Shown: positions 1-7,917 of the stretch, one piece after another
Layout: every line of letters begins with the position of its first letter
Numbering within the stretch: position 1 is the first letter of the stretch
IMG/VR virus record: IMGVR_UViG_3300044639_004171
Location: 1 to 52,296 of that record
Direction: 5' to 3' (one strand)
Length of the DNA: 52,296 nt
Source of the DNA: a virus
Notes under the pieces: model-generated
Databases searched by the model: none
Told to the model about the DNA's origin: nothing
What the model saw: the letters and a program-made list of their open reading frames with translations, nothing else
Translations under genes and position numbers: made by a program

Positions 1-54
1 TCTGATGACTTAGAAGAATCTGATGATTTGGAAGAATCAGATGACTTAGACGAG
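1..54 (+). repeat. Three 18-bp acidic repeats (SDDLEE) in the scaffold gene
   Basis: Three consecutive 18-base units encode SDDLEE, SDDLEE and SDDLDE. The array touches the window edge, so the copy number is a minimum. Synonymous third-position differences between the units show that it is not a recent perfect slippage product. Confidence 0.85.
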
Positions 55-933
55 GGTAATTGGGAAGAATCTATAGAGGAGTCTTACAATCACAAGAAAG
101 CGATAAAACCTAAAGGTGTTGGAATTGGCAAAGGTCCGAAATTCTCATATAAAACCACTACTAAAGGTGGTTTCAGTGAGGACAAAAAAGAAGGTCCTAA
201 AACTATGGGAACTGGAAAGGCTAAATTCGAATACAAGAAAGGTGCTAATATGGAAGGTAAATCCAAAAAAGTTGAAACCAAAGAAGGTCGTCAGGGATAT
301 AAGGATAAAGAGGATGAAAAGTTGGGTATGAAGCATGGCAAAACTGCAATGAAACATCTCAAAGGTTCACACTCAAAAAAAGAAAAATCCCGCAGGGACG
401 ATGCAGGTTTTGAGAAGAGAGAAACTAAAGAAGCGGCTAGAACATACGGTATGGGTTCCAAAGAAGGTAGAGGCCTCAGAAAGGGCATTACCAACAACAG
501 AAACTTCGTATATAGTGATAGCGGTGTAAAGGTAGAATCTCTTGAAGCAGAAGTTAGTATGTTGAGAGAAAAAAATGATGAGTATAGAAAAGCATTAAAT
601 GTTTTCAGAGAAAAATTGAATGAAGTTGCAATTTTCAATTCAAACTTAGCATATGCTACTAGACTTTTCACAGAACATTCAACAACTAAAAAAGAAAAAA
701 TAAACATTCTCAGAAGATTTGATGGAGTTGAAACTTTGAAAGAATCAAAAAATCTTTACAAAGCAATCAAGGACGAATTATCTACTGAGGAAACAAAACC
801 AATAACTGAAGCTGTAGAAACAAAATTAAATAAAACAGTTTCTTCGGGTTCAGCAGTGAATCTTATTGAATCAAAAACTTATGAAAATCCTCAATTTTTG
901 AGAATGAAAGATTTGATGAGTAAGATAAACTAA
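1..933 (+). CDS. Prohead core scaffold protein, gp22-like (5' end outside window)
   Basis: The reading frame is open to the first base of the window, so the true start lies upstream. The visible 310 codons have three parts. First is an acidic segment of three SDDLEE-type repeats. Next is a roughly 130-residue Lys/Gly-rich basic region. Last is a helical, coiled-coil-like part (begins near base 530) with the pattern LEAEVSMLREKNDEYRKALN followed by an 'IFNSNLAYATRLFTEH' segment. That last pattern resembles the T4 gp22 scaffold family, which forms the inner core of the prohead and is later degraded by the gp21 protease. The gene lies 29 bp upstream of the major capsid gene, the T4 order 22-23. 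One candidate protease site (ITE|A) lies near residue 271. The charge-segregated N-terminal half is not something I know from T4 gp22; it could be a fused core protein. No promoter is visible before the capsid gene, so the two are probably co-transcribed. Confidence 0.7.
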   Translation, partial: SDDLEESDDLEESDDLDEGNWEESIEESYNHKKAIKPKGVGIGKGPKFSYKTTTKGGFSEDKKEGPKTMGTGKAKFEYKKGANMEGKSKKVETKEGRQGYKDKEDEKLGMKHGKTAMKHLKGSHSKKEKSRRDDAGFEKRETKEAARTYGMGSKEGRGLRKGITNNRNFVYSDSGVKVESLEAEVSMLREKNDEYRKALNVFREKLNEVAIFNSNLAYATRLFTEHSTTKKEKINILRRFDGVETLKESKNLYKAIKDELSTEETKPITEAVETKLNKTVSSGSAVNLIESKTYENPQFLRMKDLMSKIN

Positions 934-962
934 AAATAAATTAAAACAAAAATAATACTACA

Positions 963-2777
963 ATGGGAGCATTATTAGAATCAGGTCTTGTTGGTAATAT
1001 CGGTCTAAAACACCTTAAAGTTATCAAAGAAGACACAATCGGAAAATGGGACAAATTAGGATTCTTAGAGGGTCTTAAAGGTCACATGAGAGAAAACATC
1101 GCTCAGCTTTATGAAAACCAAGCTAGCTATTTAATAAACGAAGCTTCAACTACATCTGATACAGGTGCATTTGAAACTGTGGTTTTCCCTATCGTTAGAA
1201 GAGTATTCTCTAAATTGTTAGCTAACGATATCGTATCAGTACAGGCAATGAACTTACCTATTGGTAAATTGTTCTACTTTGTACCTAACATCCAGAACTA
1301 TACAGATACTCCAACACTTGCTGGTGCTTCTGAGCACTACGCACCTTATGGAGCACCTAATGGTCCTGCAACACCTAACGAAGGGTATAATTACAACAAT
1401 GGTAGAGACCTTTATGATAGATTTTATGAAGGTAATGAACCAGCGTTAGACCCACCAGGTTTGTTCGATTATTCGAAAGGTTCGTTTTCAACGATTACAT
1501 CTGCTGTAACTTCAGTTGTAACTGCACAGTGGAATAACACAACGTTGAATCTTGAACCTGCTGCTTATGCTACTGATAACTACAGAAAAGTATTAGTAAT
1601 CATGAGTGGTTTTGCAAATGCTGCAGCTGGTAAATTGATTGGACCAGACGGTAACCCAATCGATACAGAATCATTCTTGTCTGATTTAACAATTTATGGT
1701 GTTTCGGCAAACCCAACCACTGCAGGTGGTGGTCCTTACTTATTCAGAGTTGTTACTCAAAGATATGGTAAAGGTATAGTTCAGTATGGTGATAATAACG
1801 ACACATTAGTGTGGCCTAATTCACTTACGGATGGTGGTCAATATGACAACATTTGTGATGTGAATGGTGACATTTATTTGGAAATCGACCTTCAAGTACC
1901 TGTATGTATTACATGTGGTAACTCAATGGACGGTTACACAGGGTCTACATTTTCTTCTACAACTGCGAACAACGCAGCTTTCTCAGCTACTTACAGATTG
2001 TATAAGAACTTGGAATTCGAAGATAAAATTGGTGAAGTTTCATTTGACCTTATGTCTGTAACAGTTTCAGTTACTGAAAGAAAGTTGAGAGCACAATGGT
2101 CACCTGAAATGGCACAAGACGTTGCGGCATTCCACAATATTGATGCTGAAGCTGAATTGACAGCTTTATTGTCTGAGCAAGTTGCTGCTGAAATCGATAG
2201 AGAAATCTTGAGAGACCTTAGAAAAGGTGCGGCATGGAACTTGAGATGGGACTACAACGGATGGAAGAGATTAGGTAATGGTACTGGTGCTGTTTCATAC
2301 ACTCAAAAAGACTGGAATCAAACTTTGATTACTGCAATCAACCAATTGTCAGCACAAATCCACAAATCAACTTTGAGAGGTGGTGCTAACTGGATTGTTG
2401 TGTCTTCTGAAGTTTCAGCAATTTTTGATGATTTGGAATATTTCCACGTATCAAACGCGGCACCTGAGCAAGACCAATACAACATGGGTATTGAAAGAGT
2501 AGGTACTTTAGCTGGTAGATACCAAGTTTATAGAGACCCTTACTTCCCACCAAACCAAGTATTGATTGGTCACAAAGGAACATCGCTTCTTGACACTGGT
2601 TACATTTACGCACCATATGTACCTTTACAACTTACTCCAACAATGTATAACCCATTCAACTTCACACCTATCAAGGGTATCATGACTAGATACGCTAAGA
2701 AAATGGTTAATAACCGTTTCTATGGTAGAATCACAGTTGATGGAGTTAGAACATTCGATTTGAAAGAGTTGAGATAA
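963..2777 (+). CDS. 23: Major capsid protein, gp23-like
   Basis: This 604-residue protein is the expected major head subunit of a T4-like virion (T4 gp23 is 521 residues). The N-terminal part resembles the gp23 delta region: a 'LYENQ' segment near residue 50, then LINE|A at residues 57-61, which fits the gp21 prohead protease consensus (L/I)-x-E|(A/G). T4 gp23 is cut at almost the same place (E65|A66). The segment around residues 80-100 (PIVRRVFSKLLANDIVSVQAM, then NLPIGKLF) parallels the T4 'VRRAIPNLIAFDICGVQPMNSPTG' block. The C-terminal half is rich in aromatic and beta-type sequence, as expected for the HK97 fold. The start ATG follows an A-rich leader without a Shine-Dalgarno sequence. 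It lies directly downstream of the gp22-like scaffold and ends 20 bases before a strong terminator, which fits a highly expressed late gene. Extra length versus T4 lies in the middle (about residues 115-310), a possible surface insertion. Confidence 0.93.
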   Translation: MGALLESGLVGNIGLKHLKVIKEDTIGKWDKLGFLEGLKGHMRENIAQLYENQASYLINEASTTSDTGAFETVVFPIVRRVFSKLLANDIVSVQAMNLPIGKLFYFVPNIQNYTDTPTLAGASEHYAPYGAPNGPATPNEGYNYNNGRDLYDRFYEGNEPALDPPGLFDYSKGSFSTITSAVTSVVTAQWNNTTLNLEPAAYATDNYRKVLVIMSGFANAAAGKLIGPDGNPIDTESFLSDLTIYGVSANPTTAGGGPYLFRVVTQRYGKGIVQYGDNNDTLVWPNSLTDGGQYDNICDVNGDIYLEIDLQVPVCITCGNSMDGYTGSTFSSTTANNAAFSATYRLYKNLEFEDKIGEVSFDLMSVTVSVTERKLRAQWSPEMAQDVAAFHNIDAEAELTALLSEQVAAEIDREILRDLRKGAAWNLRWDYNGWKRLGNGTGAVSYTQKDWNQTLITAINQLSAQIHKSTLRGGANWIVVSSEVSAIFDDLEYFHVSNAAPEQDQYNMGIERVGTLAGRYQVYRDPYFPPNQVLIGHKGTSLLDTGYIYAPYVPLQLTPTMYNPFNFTPIKGIMTRYAKKMVNNRFYGRITVDGVRTFDLKELR

Positions 2778-2797
2778 TATGGTCTAACCGAAAATAT

Positions 2798-2825
2798 AAA
2801 AGGGTCCTCAGGGACCCTTTTTTTA
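2798..2825. terminator. Bidirectional rho-independent terminator after the capsid gene
   Basis: A 10-bp perfect stem (AAAAGGGTCC / GGACCCTTTT) with a 4-base loop is followed by a T run on the + strand. On the - strand the same hairpin is followed by TTTTATATTTT. It lies between the convergent capsid gene and the small - strand gene ending at 2823, so it can stop transcription from both sides. Confidence 0.9.
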
Positions 2826-3047
2826 TTTTTTAGATATTTCAGAGTTCAAAACCGATAGTGATTTGGAAATAAGTTCGGTTTCAATCATTGTAAATGCTCC
2901 TTTATCATACGCATACTCTAGTGATTTAGTAATAAAAATGATTGATTGTTCTAGTGTTAAATCGTTTATTAAATTTCTTAAATCTACAGGAGAATTATAT
3001 CCAATAGATTGAAACAGGTATCCGATTGGTTGATTGTTAGCTTCCAT
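2823..3047 (-). CDS. Small hypothetical protein (74 aa)
   Basis: I do not recognise this protein. It starts MEANNQPIGYLF and is predicted mostly helical, with segments such as LRNLINDLTLEQSIIFITKSLEYAYD. It has no Cys pairs, signal peptide or membrane span. It is the last gene of the leftward block and ends immediately beside the bidirectional terminator. A TATTTATAAATA sequence about 20 bases upstream of its ATG is nearly palindromic and could serve both this gene and the divergent gene at 3088. The intact frame, ATG start and boundaries matching regulatory signals support a real gene. Confidence 0.6.
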   Translation of the reverse strand: MEANNQPIGYLFQSIGYNSPVDLRNLINDLTLEQSIIFITKSLEYAYDKGAFTMIETELISKSLSVLNSEISKK

Positions 3048-3062
3048 ATTAAAATTATGAGA

Positions 3063-3074
3063 TATTTATAAATA
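3063..3074. promoter_or_regulatory. Candidate late promoter (TATTTATAAATA), divergent
   Basis: The 12-base sequence contains an exact T4 late-promoter box TATAAATA (3067-3074) on the + strand and a TATTTATA core readable on either strand. It lies between the divergent starts at 3047 (-) and 3088 (+). A gp55-like sigma factor, the class that recognises TATAAATA in T4, is encoded at 10374-11123. Confidence 0.6.
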
Positions 3075-3087
3075 ATAATTGATTTCA

Positions 3088-3786
3088 ATGAGAAAAACAA
3101 TAAAAGAAGCTACAACATCTGCTAGTTCAGGTAAATTCAAAGTACCTGTGGTTTTAGCGCCTCAGATTTGGAACGATAAACAATTAGGTCCTTTCACTAA
3201 CAAAGTTTATGATTATGATAATGCGGAATTGGCTTATGAGGAAGCGGATGGTGATTATTTAGAATCTCCCGAAGAACGAGAAAGGATTGAGAGAAATACG
3301 GATAAAATTTCTCAGGTTGATATGTATTTAAAAAAATTTTATACTGGTCAAAATGATGAAGAAGGTTCGGCTCTAAATCCTACAATGTCGGGTCTTCCCC
3401 CTGAGGATGTAGATTTTATAAATCAATCGTTGGGAGAACAATTGATTAGAGAAGATTTAGCCGTTTGGTTTGGAACTAAAAAAAAACCAAAAGGTAGTAA
3501 TCAACCTAAAGGGCCTTGGGTCAATATATGTAGAAAAGAAAATGGTAAACATCCTCCTTGTGGTAGAAAAAACGCCTCATCAAAGGGTTATCCCAAGTGC
3601 AGAGCAGTTCATGTTGCATCAAAAATGAGTGCGTCACAAAAAAGAGCCGCATGTCAACAAAAACGTAAAGCCGAAAAAAGTGACCCTAAAGTTGGTAAAG
3701 GTAACAAACCAACCATGACATCTTACAAACCAAGAAAAGAATCCTTGGAAAGATTGATTAGAAAAATTATAAGGGAGAATTTTTAG
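3088..3786 (+). CDS. Basic Cys/Lys-rich DUF5872-like protein, likely internal virion protein
   Basis: The protein has 232 residues from the ATG at 3088; a TTG three codons earlier is possible but less likely. The N-terminus reads MRKTIKEATTS, with IKE|A fitting the gp21 prohead-protease consensus, as in T4 internal proteins with a short N-terminal capsid-targeting sequence. The C-terminal half (from about residue 130) has the pattern WFGTKKKPKGS...PWVNICRK...HPPCGR...GYPKCR, then a Lys-rich stretch ending KPTMTSYKPR. I recognise this as a DUF5872-type Cys/basic domain seen in phages and large viruses, function unknown, plausibly metal- or DNA-binding. The last residues (ESLERLIRKIIRENF) form an amphipathic helix like the LTExD...VIKE motif of its neighbour. 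It stands alone on the + strand with its own TATAAATA box, and its 3' end overlaps the convergent gene by 20 bp. Confidence 0.7.
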   Translation: MRKTIKEATTSASSGKFKVPVVLAPQIWNDKQLGPFTNKVYDYDNAELAYEEADGDYLESPEERERIERNTDKISQVDMYLKKFYTGQNDEEGSALNPTMSGLPPEDVDFINQSLGEQLIREDLAVWFGTKKKPKGSNQPKGPWVNICRKENGKHPPCGRKNASSKGYPKCRAVHVASKMSASQKRAACQQKRKAEKSDPKVGKGNKPTMTSYKPRKESLERLIRKIIRENF

Positions 3787-4192
3787 TTGTTTTTTTCAAA
3801 ATATTCTCTAAAGAGTGTTGGATATTACTTCTCATTTCTTTTTCGAGGGACTCTCTTCGATTTTCTAATTCCATATCGAACAAGTCTAACAATTCGTTGT
3901 ACAATTCGGAATTTTCTATATAAACACTATAACTGTAAACGTGGTTGATTAGGAATAGTGTTCTTTGATGAATAACAACGAACATTCCAAAATTATCGTT
4001 TTTTATAAACCTTTTCAATGACCGTGGAGCGAAGGTCAATCTAGAGTCCGATTCTTTAATCAAATTTTTACAAATACCTATAGAGGTTTTTTCTTCGTAG
4101 GTTACTTCTGGTCTTGGGTCAAATTTTTCTTGAAGATATAGATAAACTTTATAAAGAAGTTTGGGTAAGTATCCGACAATTTTCTTTTCCAT
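3767..4192 (-). CDS. Hypothetical protein (141 aa)
   Basis: I do not recognise the family. I chose the ATG at 4192 (MEKKIVGYLPKLL) over a TTG nine codons upstream. The protein is mixed alpha/beta with a hydrophobic core strand 'NFGMFVVIHQRTLFLINHVYSYSVYI' in the middle and a charged helical C-terminus (MELENRRESLEKEMRS). There are no catalytic motifs. It is the penultimate gene of the leftward structural block, 27 bp downstream of the Lys/Cys-rich gene at 4220, and its 3' end overlaps the convergent DUF5872-like gene by 20 bp. Confidence 0.6.
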   Translation of the reverse strand: MEKKIVGYLPKLLYKVYLYLQEKFDPRPEVTYEEKTSIGICKNLIKESDSRLTFAPRSLKRFIKNDNFGMFVVIHQRTLFLINHVYSYSVYIENSELYNELLDLFDMELENRRESLEKEMRSNIQHSLENILKKTTKNSPL

Positions 4193-4219
4193 ACAACAAA
4201 AATAAGGTGAAAAAATCAA

Positions 4220-4678
4220 TTAACAATAAGAACCTGAACAATGTTTTTTTCCGTCCAAACCTGGCATTTTTCCTTGACATACTTGGACGGCATAACCGTT
4301 CGAATATGCTGAGGGGTAAACTTTGAATTTCGATTTTGCCGCTGCTTTACCTCTTGCACAAAGTTTTGTACCTGTTTTTTTTCTACCCTCATTCAAACTT
4401 GGTTCTATGTTGCTAGATGTCTTTGTCTGGTTCATCATGAAATCGAATACTTGGTCCATATTCTCTTTTGCAACAGTTATATGGTCATCTGCCCAATCGT
4501 GACCTGACATAAGAATCTCGTCAACCACTGCAGGGTCTAAATCTAATAACAAATCGGCTTGTCTTTTTATTTGTTCTAAATTGCTATAGAACATATAATT
4601 AGTGGACTCTTGTTCCTTTATAACTTTATTTACTAATTTTTTTATATCTTTTTCTGTTAGTTTAATTATACGTTTCAT
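4220..4678 (-). CDS. Small basic protein with LTEKDI..VIKE N-terminal helix and Cys-rich tail
   Basis: The 152-residue protein begins MKRIIKLTEKDIKKLVNKVIKEQ, an amphipathic helix of a type I have seen at the start of many small phage proteins. The middle is acidic and helical. The C-terminal 50 residues are basic and Cys-containing (GTKLCARGKAAAKSKFKVYP, then SAYSNGYAVQVCQGK, ending CSGSYC). The junction SLNE|G just before that tail fits the gp21 protease consensus, so maturation could release a small basic peptide inside the head. It overlaps the upstream structural gene by 4 bp (ATGA-type coupling). Together with the DUF5872-like protein it forms a pair of Cys/Lys-rich candidates for head-internal, DNA-binding roles; this is inference. 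Confidence 0.6.
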   Translation of the reverse strand: MKRIIKLTEKDIKKLVNKVIKEQESTNYMFYSNLEQIKRQADLLLDLDPAVVDEILMSGHDWADDHITVAKENMDQVFDFMMNQTKTSSNIEPSLNEGRKKTGTKLCARGKAAAKSKFKVYPSAYSNGYAVQVCQGKMPGLDGKKHCSGSYC

Positions 4679-6183
4679 TTTACATTCACTATATTAAAAG
4701 TTAATTGTTTCTTATAAGTATCTTTCTCTCCTGAAGTATTCACTTGGATGTCCACATAATATTGGTTCGGTATTTTGTCTCTCATATCAAATATAAAATA
4801 GTATTCGTTGGGAGTTCTATTTATGGGGGTCCAATCTTGTACCTGTACTTCTGTTGTTCCTTCTTTTACATAAACCCTATAAAATGCCGAAATGTTTTCC
4901 AATAAAACTTGACCTGTAAAAGCCTTTTTGATTGTTACACCTACCTTTCTAATATCGGTGTTCAAGATTTGTTCGTTTTGTAGGATACCGTAAAAATCAA
5001 AACCATATATAGAGGGTTCTTTTGATTGTGAACCTATTTGTATTCCGGCACTATATTGTTGTAATATAAATTGATTGGTCACATTAGGAATTGATTGTCC
5101 GTTTATAGTTAAACCTGACCATATGTCAAAATATTCACAAGGTGTGGCACCTGTAAATCCGTCGGGTATGATTACCTCATATACACCTTTGGTTCTTAAA
5201 CAAGTTGACAGAGAAGCCATACCACTAACAGCAACTCCAAGTCTATCTTCAATCCTAACGAACGGAAGTGTATCTAAATTCGATAAATCTCCATTTTGAT
5301 ATACATAGAGATATAATTTATTTTGTTGGTTTTTTAAGAAGATATTTCTATCATCCTTGATGTAGTCATCGTAGTTGGTTAAAAGGTATGGTTGATAAAA
5401 TGTTTGAGTATGTCTTGAGAAAAAAGCGACGGAATAACTGTCCGTCAAACCTGTTATATTTTCGACCTGTGGAAAATAAGCTATACCCCATCCAGTGACC
5501 CCTGTTATAGTTCCATCTAAAATTCCATTTATTTCAGATGTCATGTCCATGTTTATATCTTCATTTCCAAATTCAAAGTGTTGTTGGTCTATAATTGTTA
5601 GTGCTGAGAAATTCACAAGACCAAGATTCCGGTTATTATAAACTCCAGGTTCAGACCAATCATCTATTGTTGTTGTCTGGTACCAATTTGAAGGTCTTGT
5701 AGAAAAAGCTCTAGGGTCAACATAGGTTAGAGGGTTTGCTCCCCCTTGTGCACTATTTTGATTCAGATTGAAATCATTATAATCATATCCCACTCCTTCG
5801 TCCCAAGACTGTGTGGAACCCGTAGTTCCACTAAAAAGTGGTATTCTGAACAAAAATAAGTCAAATGAGCTAGCCCTTCTCCTTTCGTTTGACATGAACG
5901 TATTTAACAATTCATTATCAAATGATGAAGTATTTGTCATTTTAAGAGTATGTGTCAAACCACTTATACCTGGTGTACAACCCGTGGATATAACTCCACT
6001 TTGTATATTTGAAATTAAAAGAGATAAATCCAAGTCAAATAAAAATCTTGTAAATCCGTAGTTAGGTATTACAAAATCAGATGCTCCGAAATTTAATTCA
6101 ACTACAGGATTTCTTCCTGTGTTTACATAAGAGTTGGAAATAATAGTATTATTTTTATCAATATAGGACCTTAAAATTGACAT
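4675..6183 (-). CDS. Virion structural protein (502 aa), baseplate region
   Basis: The protein is rich in Asn, Thr, Ser, Gly and aromatic residues, predicted nearly all beta, with no enzymatic motif. It opens MSILRSYIDKNNTIISNSYVNTGRNPVVELNFG and closes with Ig-like strands (NQYYVDIQVN...KQLTFNIVNVK). Such composition is typical of a tail, baseplate or fibre-attachment protein. It lies just downstream of the gp5-like hub gene and overlaps the next gene by 4 bp. A TATTTATAAAG sequence 11 bases before the ATG suggests its own late promoter. I cannot assign a T4 homologue. Confidence 0.6.
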   Translation of the reverse strand: MSILRSYIDKNNTIISNSYVNTGRNPVVELNFGASDFVIPNYGFTRFLFDLDLSLLISNIQSGVISTGCTPGISGLTHTLKMTNTSSFDNELLNTFMSNERRRASSFDLFLFRIPLFSGTTGSTQSWDEGVGYDYNDFNLNQNSAQGGANPLTYVDPRAFSTRPSNWYQTTTIDDWSEPGVYNNRNLGLVNFSALTIIDQQHFEFGNEDINMDMTSEINGILDGTITGVTGWGIAYFPQVENITGLTDSYSVAFFSRHTQTFYQPYLLTNYDDYIKDDRNIFLKNQQNKLYLYVYQNGDLSNLDTLPFVRIEDRLGVAVSGMASLSTCLRTKGVYEVIIPDGFTGATPCEYFDIWSGLTINGQSIPNVTNQFILQQYSAGIQIGSQSKEPSIYGFDFYGILQNEQILNTDIRKVGVTIKKAFTGQVLLENISAFYRVYVKEGTTEVQVQDWTPINRTPNEYYFIFDMRDKIPNQYYVDIQVNTSGEKDTYKKQLTFNIVNVK

Positions 6184-6201
6184 TACTTTTCTTTATAAAT
6201 A

Positions 6202-7716
6202 TCAATTCAATCGAATATTTGAGTTCAATATTTTTCGTCTTGCACTTTGCATCATTCGGTCCAAATCTTCCACCTGAATTCCTGATTGAGTTTTTGATAC
6301 AGGGGTTAGTCCTGGATATGCGTGAGTATGGGACACTAAGAAATTATAAATCAAATTTATAAGTTCTAATAATTCTTCACCCCTTACCATACTTGAAGTA
6401 TTTGCTTGAATGTTTTCTGTGAAGGCTGATTCAGGGATTCCATATATCGTATTTGCAAAATTTATTTTTTGTTTTCCTTCAATGTCTGAATCTTGTGATA
6501 ATAAATAAATTTTTTGACCTCCCAAAGCAGCGAGTGTGTTGGGTTGATACACGAAATTACTAGTTTTCACTTCTTGAATTTGAACTTTAGATGGTAAACC
6601 GACAGTGTCCTTTTTCCAAATTAAACCATAACCACCAGGGTCTGCTGTGTTCAATTTAGTCCCATTATAAACTATTTTTAAATTTTTCTTGGAGTTTACA
6701 TTTACGTTTGATAGACCTGAAGATGGATTTATAATGTTATACATCTCAATAGTAGGTCTAAAGAAAATTGGAAATTTATTTATTGATTCAGAAAATAGTT
6801 GAGCTCCTGTTCTACTTACATTACTGTCGTTACACGTTCTTATATAGGAATTTATAAATTCTATAGTATCAATCATAGAAAGTTGGGTGAAATTTTCAGT
6901 GTCGATTAAAAATTTATCCGCAATTGAAACTTCTGAAGTTATGGTAAAATTATCAGTATTGTATTTAACTGATGGTTTTAGTGAATACAGATATACGGAA
7001 CCATTAAATTTATTCGCATTATTTTCAGGATTTGTTATGACCCATTCTATCAAGTAATTTATTAAAAGTGTTATTGGAGTGGTAGATATAATTTTTTGAG
7101 TTTCTTCACCTGACTTTGTTCTATCGAAATTTGAAAGTTGCAAGAAAGCTCTGTTAGAGTTAGAGACCGCAACAGTGTTTGATTGGGGTGGCTCCGAGAA
7201 TTTACCTGCACGTAAAATCAATTCATTTTTTTTGACAATCAAATCCGCACTACCTCTACCTAAAAGTGCGTTATCTAAAGGTTCGGGATAAATTCCAGCT
7301 TCAGTTGGGTCATCCCAATTTCCATCTTTCTTTTTTAAATTTCTCGGCGGTTTGACTTGAAAGCCTGTGCCTGTGTTATAAGAACCCGAAGCATTGTAAG
7401 TAAAAAAGGTTGAGCTTGGAGAGAAAAAATTACTTTGTATGTAAAATTGATTTTGAAATTTAAAATCAAAATTCATAAACATAATCTGAATGAGCTCACC
7501 TACTTCGGGTACTTGATATAAAAAATAAGGTATTAAAGGAGTAAAAATTAGAGGGTCTTTTTCAGTCCATGCATCCGCAGAATTACTCCAATTCTCAACA
7601 CTTTTAAGTGTATCAGGTAAATTTATAGTGTTGATTTTAGCCCTAATCCTACCAAGCATAAGTGGGTCCTTGTTGTCCAAAACCGTTCCTTGATATAGTA
7701 TAGATTGACTAGACAT
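6202..7716 (-). CDS. gp5-like baseplate hub/spike OB-fold protein
   Basis: The first about 100 residues read like the OB-fold domain of the gp5/VgrG family: LYQGTVLDNKDPLMLGRIRA, then 'WTEKDPLIFTPLIPYFLYQVPEVGELIQIMF'. In T4, gp5 sits at the tip of the tail tube in the baseplate centre. The 504-residue protein has no recognisable lysozyme domain, unlike T4 gp5. A C-terminal 'VSHTHAYPG' segment occurs in several baseplate proteins and may coordinate metal or mark the start of a spike. The gene overlaps the small coiled-coil gene upstream by 7 bp and is followed 18 bp later by a large beta-rich structural gene, consistent with a baseplate module. Confidence 0.7.
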   Translation of the reverse strand: MSSQSILYQGTVLDNKDPLMLGRIRAKINTINLPDTLKSVENWSNSADAWTEKDPLIFTPLIPYFLYQVPEVGELIQIMFMNFDFKFQNQFYIQSNFFSPSSTFFTYNASGSYNTGTGFQVKPPRNLKKKDGNWDDPTEAGIYPEPLDNALLGRGSADLIVKKNELILRAGKFSEPPQSNTVAVSNSNRAFLQLSNFDRTKSGEETQKIISTTPITLLINYLIEWVITNPENNANKFNGSVYLYSLKPSVKYNTDNFTITSEVSIADKFLIDTENFTQLSMIDTIEFINSYIRTCNDSNVSRTGAQLFSESINKFPIFFRPTIEMYNIINPSSGLSNVNVNSKKNLKIVYNGTKLNTADPGGYGLIWKKDTVGLPSKVQIQEVKTSNFVYQPNTLAALGGQKIYLLSQDSDIEGKQKINFANTIYGIPESAFTENIQANTSSMVRGEELLELINLIYNFLVSHTHAYPGLTPVSKTQSGIQVEDLDRMMQSARRKILNSNIRLN

Positions 7717-7915
7717 TTCCTCTTGATTGGTATTCTTTTAAAAATTTATTATATAGGCCCTCTACCGAATCCAACTCATAAGTAAGTGTAAGAATTTGAT
7801 TTTTTATTTTTTCAAATTCATTAGACAAATTAGACAAATGTTCGATTAAACTTGCATTTGAAAGTTCTTTCAAACGTAGGGCATCATTTGTAATATTTTC
7901 TTTAATTTGTTCCAT
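7709..7915 (-). CDS. Small coiled-coil protein (68 aa)
   Basis: I chose the ATG at 7915, two bases after the stop of the preceding gene; a TTG seven codons upstream would force an overlap. The protein is a single predicted coiled coil (MEQIKENITNDALRLKELSN followed by heptad-like Leu/Ile spacing). It has no Cys and no membrane segment. Its place between a large baseplate-type protein and the gp5-like hub suggests a small baseplate component or chaperone, but nothing in the sequence proves this. Confidence 0.55.
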   Translation of the reverse strand: MEQIKENITNDALRLKELSNASLIEHLSNLSNEFEKIKNQILTLTYELDSVEGLYNKFLKEYQSRGNV

Positions 7916-7917
7916 AG

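Noticed and set aside
4193-4219. TTG-start extension of the hypothetical gene ending at 3767
   Set aside because: An ATG at 4192 gives a more natural start; the extra nine residues show no conserved character.
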